This document shows positions 37,053 through 48,963 of a stretch of 64,000 nucleotides of DNA, piece after piece. Positions within the stretch are counted from its first letter, which is position 1; the number at the start of each line of letters is the position of its first letter. The position numbers were made by a program, and so were the translations under genes. Origin of the DNA: Prostheceraeus crozeri (Eukaryota > Platyhelminthes > Polycladida > Euryleptidae); NCBI GenBank assembly GCA_907163375.1, contig CAJQUW010002201.1:172001-236000 (forward strand). Reading direction: 5' to 3'. A model generated the notes under the pieces. That model ran no database searches and was not told where the DNA came from. It worked only from the letters and a program-made list of their open reading frames with translations.

Positions 37053-37200
37053 TAATGATCGACTTTTAATTGTGAAGATATATCAGAGAAACTTATGACA
37101 AAATTTGAGGGTATAAATGTAGTCAGTTTTGTTGGAAACGAATTGAAAGGACAATAAGAGTGCAAAAGTAAGGCTTTTTCAAGTACATCCTTACACTTAC

Positions 37201-37411
37201 CACACACAACAATAAATAATTTTCTGTCAGGATTAAGACAGAAACTTTCTCTGCCAGTAACGGGGAGTGGTGGGCAAGCTTCTTTACTTTCCTTCGCTGT
37301 AGAAATACTAAACCTTCATTTCTGAAGAAGGAAAATAAGTAAGCAAGCTTAACACGAGTCACTTGCATTAAAAATTCCGTATCTTGAAAAGGCATTATGA
37401 GCTAATTGTCA
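37201..37411 (-). other. Candidate coding exon with splice-like borders
   Basis: On the minus strand a pyrimidine-rich acceptor AATCTCTTTCCAG precedes the segment and a donor GTAAGT follows it at 37195-37200. An ATG at 37395 opens a frame that runs without stop to the donor (starting MPFQDTEFLMQVTRVKLAYL). A TAG lies in frame just before the ATG, so it could only be a first coding exon with a 5' UTR part. No domain is recognised and such sites occur by chance at this rate, so support is weak. Confidence 0.2.
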
Positions 37412-37419
37412 CTGGAAAG

Positions 37420-40005
37420 AGATTTAATTATGTAGATGCAAGCCTGAGATGAAATCAAAGAGAAGATTCAATCCTTCACAGTTCGGTGTCGGTGTTACGT
37501 GCACAGAATTCGAATTTGCAATTGATGTGAAATTATCCTAACAAATAGCCTCATTTTGCGACTACCTTTGTTGTTGTAGCGCAATGAATTGAAAAACTGA
37601 GGTGAGATAACATTTTGAATATGAAAGCTTCTACCGAGATTATGGAGTGTATTCGATAATATCCCTGCACTGGCTTATTCATAAACATGAGATTATTAGT
37701 AAGTAGCCCTGCTATTGAGTTACCTTCCAACGGTTTACACGTAGTGAAAATGGTCTTCCATATGAAGTGGAGTTACGGCAACTTTCCTTAAGTTTGTGCA
37801 CACATCTATGTGTGAAAGTCAATACGGACATGACAAGCGTAGAATGTTCGTGAAGGGCCAAAATTCGTGAAGGATAGCCTACATTTTTCCCTCTCCAGGG
37901 CGTCGTCGTACTGGAGCAATTTGCGGAAGTCAATGAGGCTTTGCGCAAATTTTCTCCTTAAATCGAAGCTCCAGCACACGAGATAGGTAATTTAACTCTA
38001 TAAATATTCCATCAACAAGCTGTTATGTCATGTATCCTTTTAAGAACGATTATATGCTACAGATACGTTTTGTAGCACACACTTTTATTTGGCATTTGTT
38101 CACAGTGATCTCATGTCCCTTGAGGACATGGCCTCTCAAGGGACCTTCAGGATTTTGGGGAGGGGGGGGCTTGAGAGCCACGAAATTCAAAACATCGATT
38201 TTTAAGGACCACCCTAATGAACATTTCGATACATCGTGATGGTTTTGATTTGTAGTATTTGTTAATGAAGTCATAAATATCACCGTTATGCGAAATAACT
38301 GAATTGAGATCATTTTGAGAAGAAGTTATAATCATTGAAATCATTTTAAGACATTGGATCGTGCTAGATCGTAAAGTAATAGAGGCTGATTTATTGGATG
38401 TTGGTAAGTACCAGTAATTATCAATGCCAGGAGTACAATGATAGCAGTACTTACCATTAAATATTCCTACTACACTCATCATACAGGTTGCTCCCAAAAA
38501 TATGTCGCCATTTAATCTAACACCATCGATTCTTCGGATCTTATGCCTATCTTAGGCTAGGGCACAAATAGAAACTGAAATTAAGTCTTGTAACACTCAA
38601 AACCAAAAATCACAGCATTTCTCGAAATCCAACTTCAATGATTTGACTCGGCATCTGTGATAGTCAAAAGTTAATCCACATTAGATTCGCAGTACCGGTA
38701 GTTTACACTACCACAGCATAACTTATCAACGGAACTGCTACATCCGATCAATCCTGATCGCAAAACACAGCATGGTTCAACACAGTATAATTATATAATA
38801 ATTATGACCAATTCTTTATGTTGTGAGCAAATTATTCAACAACGAGCTAATTCGTGATGAGTCACTTTTGAATGCTCCGAAACCGTACATTTGCTCTTGC
38901 CTGAATTTAGCACATCTTTGATTGCGTATAGGATATTCTACTTTTCTCAATTTATTGGAGCTCAGGACAACTTTCAGACCTTAATTGGGCTGAATCACTG
39001 ACATTATGCTTCCTATGTATTGAGTGTTAATAATCTGAGAATTAAATAGACCTTTTCCTAGTCGTAGTTTTCCTAGCATTTTTTATTACTCATCCCATTC
39101 CACACAAGTCATACTAGCACGTTTAGGGGGAGGGCAGCCTTCACTAATTATGGTACGCAACATTTCATGAGAACGGTGGTATCGTGCTAGGCAGGAGAAC
39201 TCCAGCACCGAACCCTTGCCACTTCCTCATAATAGTGTGACCCTTTATCGAGTGAGCTATCCAGCCATCTTCCAAAATCTTGGATTAACAAATTACTGTC
39301 ATAACGGCTGTTCAATCAATGCGAAGTACTTTCATTCATTAACAAAATTGTGTTTACCATGGAAGGAAAGATTTTATCATTACGAAAATGACATTGACTA
39401 TGCATGCACTTTCGTTTTCGAAATTAATATCTCTACTTCAAGAGCATGGTGAAGGACGACTCTCACTGTCTTCAATGATACAATGAATGAAAACCGGAAG
39501 TAAGCTGCTACCGCTACTTCCGTAGCACATGCATTTGCCAACCACAGTTCTCCTATTGATTGACCGATATGCTGATCAACCATAAAAACTGTTTATGTTC
39601 GCATTGTGTCCCATGAAAATGATTAGTGACTATACTAATAAGGTTTCCTGCGAGAAAATAGGAATGTCATGTTTCGGACATGCAGACAAATATTTTCCAT
39701 CAGTTATCAGATGTTCAGTTGTCTTCGTTGCAAACAGATGCACTATGAACATTACTAATCCCGCAGAGAACCCGACGTTTGTGAAATTTATAATATAAGC
39801 CCATTAAATATTTCTAAGTAGGCTACAGTTAAGTGGAAAAGGAAAAACTGGAAAGTAGCTAAGCAAGATTCATTGCAGGATAAATCAGCAGGAAAGTCAG
39901 TGTCGTTTCTACTATTTTCCAGGTAGGTCAATAGGCCTTCAGTTCATATTATAGTGATGGAAGCTATAACCTACATCTTTTTTTTACAGAATTTTTCATC
40001 CCTAG
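37420..40005. other. No gene recognised
   Basis: Contains only weak frames on both strands. A perfect 10-bp hairpin lies at 38115-38144 and a G-rich run at about 38155-38170. No element ends seen. Confidence 0.5.
38115..38144. repeat. Perfect 10-bp hairpin
   Basis: Arms GTCCCTTGAG and CTCAAGGGAC flank a 10-base loop. It is isolated, followed 10 bp later by a G-rich run, and has no obvious role. Confidence 0.7.
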
Positions 40006-40010
40006 CACAG

Positions 40011-40735
40011 CTATGAGCCATGAACGAAGCTAGGGTTACTCAATGAAAAAGTAATAAATTGTATTGCTTGAAATAAATAAAAGAAAAAATAGAACTTCTT
40101 ATCTGACCAAGCTGTCCCAATCAGAAACTTGTTCGCACGCCTCTTGAAAGTATCAAGATTGTTTTGGTCAGGGAAAGTGGCCTGGGGAAGCTGATTTCAA
40201 AGCTGTGCCATGTGAACAAAAAAGCTTTTCGAGCGACTCACAGTACGTCTGCGTTCTAAGCTCACATGATAGCATGTGAGTGCATTAGCTGTGCGTGTGC
40301 TTCTAGAGAAGATCTTAGGTTTGGGTGCGCACTCATTTACTGCAGAGCTGCTTCTACCGAAATAGTATCTGTAGAAGAGACTAAGTTACTGCAACTTGCT
40401 AGCATGTTTTTTACCAACTAGATTCTTGATACGTTTCTCAGCCCCCCCCCCACCCCCACTTCAAGGAGGTTAAGATGTGCTTGTGGGGCGCAGATGACGA
40501 CGAAACTCCATCAGAGGACGAATAGTGTACTTGTGAAGATAGCTGACAGTCTGTTGTAGAAGATAGCTGCTGGCACGATAGAGACTTCCAATTCTTTGAG
40601 CTGCCTGCTTGCCAATGGTCTGGATGTACAAATTCCATGACAAGTCTTTCGTAACCACCAATCCAAGGAGATGGAATCTTGTTCTCTGATCCTATTATCT
40701 GACATCTTAATGCTATGATGATCATCATCTCCTTT
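40011..40735 (-). pseudogene. CR1/Jockey-type LINE ORF2 C-terminal fragment
   Basis: The minus-strand translation gives LGLVVTKDLSWNLYIQTIGK, then AQRIGSLYRASSYLLQQ, YLHKYTIRPLMEF, after a frameshift APQAHLNLLE, EKRIKNLVG, FYRYYFGRSSS, SLERRRTVSRSKSFFVH, NQLPQATFPDQNNLDTFKRR and NKFLIGTAWSDKKF. This is the usual order after the polymerase domain in CR1/Jockey proteins (V-x-x-D-L-x-W, then P-L-M-E-Y-x-x, then L-W-N-x-L-P and F-K-R-x-x-N-x-x-L). The frame ends at TAG 40011-40013. Defects: a frameshift near 40490-40500, a C/G homopolymer at 40441-40457, and two in-frame stops (near 40391 and 40201, the latter replacing W of L-W-N-Q-L-P). The polymerase active site and endonuclease are absent: a 5'-truncated copy. 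Confidence 0.8.
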
Positions 40736-40739
40736 AAGG

Positions 40740-40930
40740 CATAATAATGAATGAGTAATCTTAAGACATTATTAGGTTAGTTATCTCTGTTTGACATGGC
40801 AATGAAAAGTGACACCATGGTATGTAGCGATCAATTGCAGGAATTATCCATTTTAAGAGCCACTTCAATTCTCATTCATTTAAAGAAATGGCACTCAACT
40901 TCATCTCGTGCCATAATTTAAGATGATGTA
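40740..40930. other. No gene recognised
   Basis: Short spacer. Sequence just past the LINE fragment may include a few more decayed codons but no motif. Confidence 0.5.
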
Positions 40931-40933
40931 GGA

Positions 40934-41062
40934 CAGGGGTGCACAGCATGCGGCCCGCGGGTCATATCCGGCGCGTGAAGGATTTTTTGTGGCCCTTGAG
41001 GGCAATAAGGAAGCGCTTCTGAAATATTTGCTGAAAAAGTAATTAATAGTCCAGGAAATATA
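40934..41062 (+). mobile_element. Single hAT terminus
   Basis: CAGGGGTGCACAGCATGCGG followed by CCCGCGGGTCATATCCGG is the classic look of a hAT end (CAGGGGTGGGCAAC...GCGGCCCGC). The similarity ends by about 41060. No inverted partner was found downstream, so the element is truncated. Confidence 0.55.
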
Positions 41063-41512
41063 ATATCCTAGTTTCCCACTTCCCAACTTTTATTAGATTG
41101 CTGTGACCATGGCTGTTGAAGTTTCACACAATGATTTAGTCATGATCGCCTAAGCCTATGTCTGTGTTGTTTCTTACTGTCGTAACTGCGCCCATGAATG
41201 GTGTTCACGGGCAATAACAGATTTAGTTTACTCTGATAGTTGTGCAACTTGAAAGAAGTGCAACACTTCCCACTGAAGCTTTTGTTTTCTTTCTGCTGGG
41301 ATAGGATGTACAGTTATAACGAAGTTGTAGACTAATTAATTCAATGTAGTACATTTCATCAGCCGGTTATGTCATTTTCGTTGAATGTACATGTGCAATT
41401 AACACCATACTCTATGCTTAGCATCGCAATGGGAATGTATAAGGATTACGTGCAACTGCATACAGTGTAGCTGATGCCATCTCATATACTTTAAGACTTA
41501 TACTGTGGATAG

Positions 41513-43039
41513 ACATATATCAGTGGTCGAACCAACTTAACCGCGAAAATTTACGCAGGGACTGATAGACACAATGGCATGGATAAATAGGATAGCACGA
41601 GTGTACAAGAGTCGAAGTAAGACACGTATATCGTTTGTTGAAGATTCTATCTGAAGTCCGACACTTCGCAATTCGCATCTCAGTTCAGTCAACTTCGTCT
41701 TCCTGTACGACATTTCTTGGTTTCTTAGCGACATTGACCGCCCATGTTTCTGGATTGACGGAAACAATGATCTTTGGATCAAGAAATCGCAAATTCCGCA
41801 ACAATTTGTTCTCGAAAGGAAGATAATACGAAGTTGTTCAGTTGTACAACCTTGACTTCTTGAGTTCGAGCATTTCCAAGATTCTCTGGGGTCTATCTAT
41901 GATCTTTGTGTTTGTACATAAGAAGCCACTTCATCAGCAGACATGCTATGCTTTGTCACAGATAGTGAATCATGCAGCTGTCACATTGAAGCACTTTCAC
42001 ATTCTCTCTAAGATTTGAGAAAGGTGGCGAAGTATGACGAAGTGCATTCAGTCAGTGGGTCTGAAAGCTTCTGATGAATTGTTCTAAATCGTTCTTTTAA
42101 ACATGAGGGTTTGGTTTCATTGCACTGACAGCGAGTAAATGCTTCAATGACTTCAATGCTTCAATTACTCCGTTCTATCACTTTCAAACACTGTAGCAAT
42201 CGCGTCTAGCTGCGCTCAGAAATTTATACCTTTCTACTTCCATCAGGTCGGCGCTATGTTTGTAATCGGAATCGAATCGCAATCGTTGTAACGGAAAAAA
42301 TCGAACACATCTGAGATTAATTCCTCCAAAACGATCAGATCCACCGATGCTAAAGCATTCTTAACACTGTTATGAATATAGTGAAGTGAACGACCTCCAA
42401 CATCCAAGAGTGGAGGAACCATTGCGTGAAGACATACGATGACACCAGAGTATCGACCACGCATGGCCTTGCAGGAGTCTGACATTTCAGAAATCATGTT
42501 AGGCTATTCGAAGAAATAGCACTGGTTAGCAGCTCATTGATAGAGTATTTGTTATACTTTCAACAGTCCAATTATCAATCGATGGTATGTCAAATAATTG
42601 GGCTCGTGATTTCCATGAATCATCAGCAAAGTACGTACCAAGCAAGGTGTGAATCTGAATGTTGCATCCAATTTCCCTTTGAGATATGCAAAAATAATAT
42701 CCTTCATTAAATACGCAGTCTCCGACTCAATCAAAGAAATTTTTGATGCCACTTCGAATCTCTATGTATCGTGGAGAAAGAATGACAAACGTGTTTATTT
42801 GACAGATAAGAATGATTGCATTCTGCTGTGTATAGGCTCCTCATGATTTAGGCACGAAATAAAGCATAGGCTATATACAGACCGATTTTCAAGGAAATTG
42901 ATATAACAAATCTTGAAGTATCCTGAGCAGCATGAGAATTTCCTAAAGCAGAAACATGATTTTATCTAAAAAGATTTACGCAGCAGGACATGGAAAATTC
43001 ACGCAGGTTTACGCAACTGGTCCGACCACTGACCTACAT
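41513..43039 (-). mobile_element. hAT-superfamily transposon fossil, 1511 bp with both ends
   Basis: The left end (41521) is CAGTGGTCGAACCAA and the right end, read inward from 43031, is CAGTGGTCGGACCAG. The flanking octamers ACATATAT and ACCTACAT agree at 6 of 8 positions, as expected for an old hAT target duplication. Further GCGTAAATTTTC-like words occur inside both ends. Coding remnants lie on the minus strand: a zinc-finger-like cysteine-rich piece near 42880-42950 and a block at 42243-42497 with the SDSCKAMRGRYSGVI motif. Near 41740-41790 the words LRFLDPKIIVSVNP resemble the hAT segment before the dimerisation domain. Multiple stops and frame changes make it inactive. Confidence 0.65.
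42243..42497 (-). pseudogene. hAT transposase fragment
   Basis: The frame reads MSDSCKAMRGRYSGVIV, then HAMVPPLLDVGGRSLHYIHN and VKNALASVD. hAT-derived proteins of corals, echinoderms and fish have a matching block: a D-N/S-C-x-x-M-R-G-K-x-S-G-V segment, then A-P-H-L-L-D-I-D-G-x-S-x-H-H-x-H-N. It is a conserved catalytic-core stretch. It lies inside the 41.5-43.0 kb inverted-end element and on the strand expected for its gene. Confidence 0.6.
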
Positions 43040-45775
43040 GCAAGCATATATTCTTCGCACTCCTCTCGTCACTATGTTGCCGCAGCATTTGCAAACAATC
43101 TATGACTGACATTGAAGCTGAGAGATGTGACAACTACATTGTAATGCATAAGACTTGAAAAGTTACATTATTTTGAAATGAATAATATAGGTGGTCCGCC
43201 AAGCTTTCTATACAAAAACATTGGCCCTCAACAAGGTCAAGTTGTGCACCAATGCTGAAGGATGGCATGGCATCTGTTATAAAATCAAATTTACACTTCA
43301 GTAATAGCCTAAGTGCATAGCCTAACGACTAGGTCCAGTCTGTATGGTAAAATACAAAAAAAGTTGAAGACCTTCAAATTTCAATTGAGCAGTGCGAGTA
43401 CAAGTGTAGAACTTCAGACACAGGCGTCTTGATACAGTTTTGAATGGTCTCTAGAAGTTAGAATTTTTCAGCCGCAGTTAACGAAGATTCCAATGGTATT
43501 TTGCTACTGCCGATCAAATATGATCACTAGCGGGGCTATTTTAGTGCTAAGAGGTGTAAAATTTCAGAAGGGTAGTGGCGTAGTGATTTGAGAGTACGTT
43601 GTGCGAAGATCTTAAAATTATCAGAAACGCTGCGAGGCAGAAACCATAGGCACCAATTTCATCCTAGGTTATGTATTTTACAATTTGGGTGAATAGAAAA
43701 GTGCTATAAGGTACTCCAAGTGCATCATGTAAGGGATTGATCCAGCTCTTGCTCTTCAGACCGGCATCTGATTACACGACCAGTCTTGTGTCCACATACA
43801 CGGAAGTACAAACTGATTTGCTTTACTCTAACAAGAAGTAGAAACTCTGGATGATTAATTAAGTAGCATTCTATAAAAGGTGGTGATACTAGCTTAAACA
43901 GGATTCCTTACCTATCAGCAAGCAAAAACTACATTTGCTATGAGAAGTGTAGGAGCCATTGATCCACCTAAATTTGGCAAAAGGCCTAGCTAATCAAAGC
44001 GACACTTAAGGGGCACTGAAAATTCTAATTTCACGAGAATTCGAGAAGTGCAACTAAGTAGTCGTGCTTTACCTAGTGCTGTTTCTATCATTACGGTATC
44101 TGACAACAGCATTGGACGAATATTGCAGAACTATGCATTCTCGCTAGCAAACCCGTAGCTTAATACACTGGAATAATCATAACTGCCGTCGAGTTGGTGA
44201 TCAACAGTCACAGTATGACTTTCAGAACTGATATTAAGCCAAACTAGATGTTTTTCGAAAATGTATTGTTCACCGAAATGCCAAGTCAAATAATTTTTTG
44301 TGAGTCATAGGCTTCTAGATGCCGACTACACTGCTATTGATAAGAATGCCCAGATCCTAAATTGTGAGTTTACAAAAGCTTTTGGCTCAAGCCAATGAGA
44401 GAAAGTGACCAATTTGTTCTGACACCATGTGGTGGGCAATGTGACGACAAATGCATTATCATTGACCGTGTAAAATTCGCAACATACCTAAAAGTTGATG
44501 CTGCCGCATACGTGAGGCGCGGTCTCATCAGCGAGCTACAAGAAATTACTATGTTGCCATTGCTGTCATACTGTTGGGACTTAGGATGGAAACATCAAGA
44601 GAAATAAAGCACTATTGGTGCTTCTCCACCAGGACAACTGCTGGGGTCAATAGCTTCAAACCAGCGTTGTCTCTTCCAGCTAGACAGGTGCGTTCACAGC
44701 ACACAGTTTACGCGTTTGCAGCAGAGTATATAATTCATCATGATGCCGCACACTACTACCCGGTATTTCATAAATTAGCAACCTTCATTTTTATATTGTA
44801 TCTAAAAACCTCAAGGCAAGTGACATCTAAAGGCTGTTCTAGATATAAAATCACTGAAATCCACCATAAATCAACCAAAATACATTAACTTGAACTGTGA
44901 TCGAATTGCCAAAATTGCCAAATCGCACAGAGTTGGTCAAATCCCGCCCGTCAACTGAAAAATCCGCTTCAACCGCCGGGCTGGCTTTTTCCCCTCTGAC
45001 ACCTCATCATTTAAGAATCGTTGTGGTCCCCGGCGTTATCTTCACAGAAGTGACCTATCATACTTTTGAGATGCCCAGAAATTTCATGTCTTGTTGAAGG
45101 AGAAAATTATCGTTGAATTCACATATTGTACATGCAGATACAAACATAAGTTATTAAGACAGCCATCAATTGCATGCATAATCAAGATTCTCTATTTCTT
45201 CTACATTATTTGCCTTTCTACTTGCGTATTTGTGGAGGTATAGCCTATGTAAAGGTGACGCTACTTCAAATACCAAAACGGTTGCAACGATGATGACAAA
45301 GGTGTCAACAGCTGGTTTGGCGCAGCCTAAGTAACGAAACCGTCTGGCAGTGGCGAAAGTTGGTCGCCTGTCGTTTCGAGGATCCGGCAATGCAAGTGTC
45401 TTGCTGATTTTGACGAACTAAATTGATCTGCTTTCTTTTAGTTTTGTAATAAGATTTTTCTGACAAAGTTTTGTTATCAAGAATGCTTTTTATCCAGTTA
45501 TTATGACTAAGGAAATATTTAGATTGGTTTAATTCAGAATCAATCCACACATTCTCACAAATTCTGTGATCAATGTTTGTGGTTCTTTACAGATTTTATG
45601 TCATGTTGTACCCACCTTCCTTTGCTATAAGCTATGAAAATGCAAGTCACATGTAGAAGTCTTGGTTCTTGTTTAAAATGCGTAATTGTACACAGCGTAA
45701 CTTAATTCTCTCGAATTAGAGGCAAAAAAGCATTTGCACATTTCACGAAAATGTATAGAAAGTCAACAGCATGAG
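43040..45775. other. No gene recognised
   Basis: Frames at 44395-44607 (with PCGGQCDDKCIIIDRVKF) and 44574-44888 on the plus strand, and 45166-45550 on the minus strand, do not match any family known to me. No repeat ends. Confidence 0.5.
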
Positions 45776-45779
45776 AATA

Positions 45780-45908
45780 ACCAGTAACTTGCGGAAAATC
45801 CGAGGGTGAAAAATCCGGATATCCCGCTCGTTTAACGCGGAAAATGAATACCCACCCGTGTGGAAACCCGAAAAATGCGAGGGCGGGTTTCTCGGGTGAC
45901 CAACCCTG
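45780..45908 (-). mobile_element. Single hAT-like terminus
   Basis: Read on the minus strand from 45908: CAGGGTTGGTCACCCGAG followed by repeated CGGGT/ACCCG words and CGGGATATCCGG. The CAGGGTTGG start is common for hAT ends. A small hairpin (GAAACCCG with CGGGTTTC) lies at about 45864-45892. No partner terminus found. Confidence 0.4.
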
Positions 45909-45909
45909 G

Positions 45910-46700
45910 ACTGGCATAATTAAATTTCTAAAATGATTCGACAAAAATCGATTTGTACGTCTCTGATCATACTGCTATGGGACAATAGTCCTAAGAAAAA
46001 ATTGAGAGATATGTAGATGTTCTTGCGGCAATATTGAGAATCACCAACAATGTTAAATACAGCGTCCGCATACAGTGATGACATTGACAACTTAGTATTG
46101 CAGAAGCCACTCCCAAGAATGATTTCATTATCGCAATAAAACAAAGTTAACAGTTACAGTCCTGCATTGAATATAAATATAAATGTGATGGTGATTGAAA
46201 CAATGAAGACACTAAAGCCGATGCAAGAAAAGATTAATTTCAAATCATAGTATTTCCTAGGTGGATCGCACATTAAATTTCAGAAAAAATAGTTCAACAA
46301 GCTGATTACTTTAATTCTGCAGCGAAATTATAGAGTTCATTTAATTGATAGTCTTATTGCAAAAAAACAACGAAATTGAAATTGCAGGTAAGCTGACCTA
46401 ACAAAAAAATTGTTTTGTATTTTCACTAAACTTAATCTTTGCCACTGTAAAAAACAAAATCTCAAACTTGGTAATAATGTTGTGCTGAGACGATGGCAGA
46501 TATGATCTTAATTAAGCCGAATGAATAAAATATCCTTTCAATTTGATATGATTGTACTTTCGATTATTATTGCTGGCAATATGCAAAAGCGATCAAATGT
46601 ACAAAGTAAGTGCTTCTTGATGCACTCGAGGTGAACATAGTTGGATAATGTTGTCTGTGAGATATGCAGATATTTGAAGTTTTGAAGAAATTTCTACGGA
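45910..46700. other. No gene recognised
   Basis: AT-rich spacer before the unit-A repeat block. Confidence 0.55.
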
Positions 46701-46708
46701 ACTGAGTA

Positions 46709-46885
46709 GTAAACCGGAACGGAGTAGGCCTACCGGTATATATAGGTAGGCCTATATTGTCGACTCAAGGAAGTGTCTGTTTACAGTGAAAATTTTTATA
46801 TCAAAAGTTCAAAATTTTTGCGGAGATTTTGCTTTTTTGGAGTGATCCAAAAAAGCATTTGAGCAGTTTTTAAAAAGATAGATTT
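46709..46885 (+). repeat. Unit A repeat, 5' module, copy 1
   Basis: Starts GTAAACCGGAACGGAGTAGG, then GCCTACCGGTATATATAGGT, and runs into GTCGACTCAAGGAAGTGTCT, TACAGTGAAAATTTTTATAT, TTTTTGCGGAGATTTTGC and TTTGAGCAGTTTTTAAAAAG. The latter words recur in order at 49.5, 54.2 and (inverted) 54.0 kb. Confidence 0.75.
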
Positions 46886-47074
46886 TTGCAAATTTATACA
46901 TTACCAACACGAAGCCCCTCCCCGGTGAAAAAAAAAACTGTTGGGAGCTGTCGGTCCATTGTCGGGAAGCCGACTCGGCTTAATGACGGCGAAAGCCCTA
47001 ATTCCCATGTCTATTTGCCGACGAATCAGTGACCCGACAATTTCCCGACATTTTTGCCGACACCGGCGACACGT

Positions 47075-47157
47075 TACCGACAATTCCACGACAGCCACCG
47101 ACAATTCCCCGACAGCCTCCGACAATTCCTCGACAACCTCCGACAATCCCCCGACAT
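47075..47157. repeat. CCGACAATTCC minisatellite, 21-bp unit
   Basis: About four units of CCGACAATTCCCCGACAGCCT with small changes, preceded from about 47030 by looser CCGACA words. Open frames across it translate to serine/threonine-asparagine repeats and are artefacts of the repeat. Confidence 0.8.
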
Positions 47158-47280
47158 ATGAATTATATGTTCACATTCTTTTGATGAAATTGCAATTACA
47201 GCCTTCATTACTTTGTAGCAAAATATTGAAGAAATTTGCTGTTGATAATGATAAATACTGTTCATCAAAGTTATCCTATA

Positions 47281-47354
47281 CTACGAAATGCTCCAAGGAT
47301 TAACAGCAGAAAAACTCATTCTGCTAAAACCAAAACATTCGGAGGCAGTGACAA
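47281..47354 (+). repeat. Unit A repeat, 3' module, copy 1
   Basis: CTACGAAATGCTCCAAGGAT, CAGAAAAACTCA, AAAACCAAAACATTCGGAGG and CAGTGACAA match 50377-50452 nearly base for base. It ends 10 bp before the target duplication of the P-type element. Confidence 0.8.
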
Positions 47355-47371
47355 GACTAGCCCCATAGAGT

Positions 47372-47399
47372 CAGAGAGGTTAGGGGAGAGACGTCACTC
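47372..47399 (+). repeat. Left 28-bp inverted terminal repeat of the P-type element
   Basis: Begins CAGAGAGGTTAGGGG and ends GACGTCACTC. Only one position differs from the right end, suggesting that the ends are much better preserved than the gene. Confidence 0.85.
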
Positions 47400-47580
47400 T
47401 GGTATTTCCACAGCGTTAACAAGGTTGGCGTGATCAGATTGGCTGAGCACGTCAGCGTGCGGGCTTCCTACTTTCCGTCTGCTATACAGCGTGTTTACTA
47501 CAGTTAGATCGATGTCATAAATAAAAACTTCTGTGTCATCGCTTCGGGCCTGATGTAGACACCTCGGACACACTGAAATT

Positions 47581-48013
47581 ATGGAGGATCCTCCTAAAGT
47601 GAAGCCCAGAAGGAAAGCTGTGTAATCAACTTCAACAACCGTGATGGGTACAAACTTTTGGATAACAACGGCAACAAAGTTCGATTTCATCGATTTCAAA
47701 TTAACACTGAATTGTCGAGGAAGTGGGCAGTGAATCTTCGTAATGCTGCATTGGATTATCTTACGCATGAAGAGTTACGCAAGCGTGTCGTTTGTTGCGT
47801 TCATTTGAAGATGAGTGTTACATTCGCCCAAATGACAGACGTTTGTCGAATTGCTATCTTCGATGGGACGCCTTACCCACGAAAATCAACGCTCCAAGTG
47901 TACCTTCTCCGTTATCTTCGACGCGTAAATGCCCCAGAATTCGAACGTCTCCAATACGTGAATTAGATGCTCCATGTACTTCAACTGCTTCGCCAGCAAA
48001 GAAAAAGGCTTAA
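47581..48013 (+). pseudogene. THAP-domain protein, N-terminal relic of P-type transposase
   Basis: From ATG 47581 (MEDPPKVKPRRKAV) a frameshift near 47615 leads to CVINFNNRDGYKLLDNNG, NKVRFHRFQINTELSRKWAV, NLRNAALDYL and KRVVCCVH. A second one-base shift near 47803 leads to FEDECYIRPNDRRL, LRWDALPTKI and a tail TSTASPAKKKA with a stop at 48011. The THAP pattern is clear: FHRF (usually FHRFP, here Q for P), K-W, the closing C-x2-H followed by F-E-D, and the A-x-P-T signature. The second zinc cysteine appears replaced (F in CVINF). THAP domains bind DNA at transposon ends; this one is broken by two frameshifts and nothing of the RNase H-like catalytic domain follows. Confidence 0.75.
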
Positions 48014-48236
48014 ATGCACCAGCCCAATCAACTTCACAAAGTCTGTCGACTGAATGACTAATTGACACTGTTTTCGCGTCATTTAAGCTTTTCAATTTAT
48101 ACATGAAGTAGGTAGATGTTAATCAAAATTATTGAAATGCAATGCGTTAGACTCGACGTTAGTGGCATAACAAAGATTAGTCTAGTTAACTATATTTACT
48201 AAGATAACTAAATTTGCCGCGTTTAGATAGCTATGT

Positions 48237-48518
48237 CCCAGTGAAAAAAAATGTGCTTGGCACTAGTAATTTGCTAGCACATAGCACTAGCATTTTGCTA
48301 GAGCCTGTGTCCATCAAAATAGCAATACACACTCCATAAAAGTGCCAAGATTATGCTCTTTGATCAAGAATCATTTTCTGATGCAAACGCTTGGAAATCA
48401 CATACTTAATAATGAAAACTATCATGTTTTAATTGCTTTTCAGAAAAATTAATAAGTGCTAGAAAAATTATCCGTACCAGGAGAATGCTAGTATTTTGCT
48501 AGAACATTTTTCACTGGG
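48237..48518. mobile_element. MITE nested in the P-type element, 282 bp
   Basis: It starts CCCAGTGAAAAAAAATGT and ends ACATTTTTCACTGGG, inverted copies apart from the A-run length. Inside both ends are CTAGCA/TGCTAG words (GCTAGCACATAGCACTAGC, TTTTGCTAGA). No target duplication is evident and no coding region is present. Its position inside the P-type element means it inserted later, or was acquired by it. Confidence 0.65.
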
Positions 48519-48963
48519 TTGTTTCGAAATTTAATGTAATCTATTATACTACCGGTACTTATAAAGTAAGTAGGGAAGGCATACATATCCCTGTGGGAAT
48601 GAATCTTGCGAAAAACTGGCGGATGTCAGCTGCAGAATATCATGCTACAGTTCAGTCATATTTGCGGCATATTCGCTGGCGAAGTTCGCCGGCGACAATT
48701 CGCGCTCTGTAACTGTATGCCACCTTTCACTTTTGTCTTTCTCTCTTATTTTCTTTAGTAATTCGCCTCTACACTCGAGGCTCCATTCTCTCCCTCACCT
48801 CCTCACCATCACCCTCATATGGCTTATCTATATCTAAGAAATAAGTGCAGACTATCATTCATTGATAATGATAAGAATATAGAGAATCCGCTTATATCAA
48901 TTTTCATAACATCTCTTGACATTCAATAATTTACAACAATGACAAATATTTGAATAATATAAT

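Noticed and set aside
46901-47303. Serine/threonine-rich open frames on both strands
   Set aside because: They run through the CCGACA minisatellite, which avoids stops by composition.
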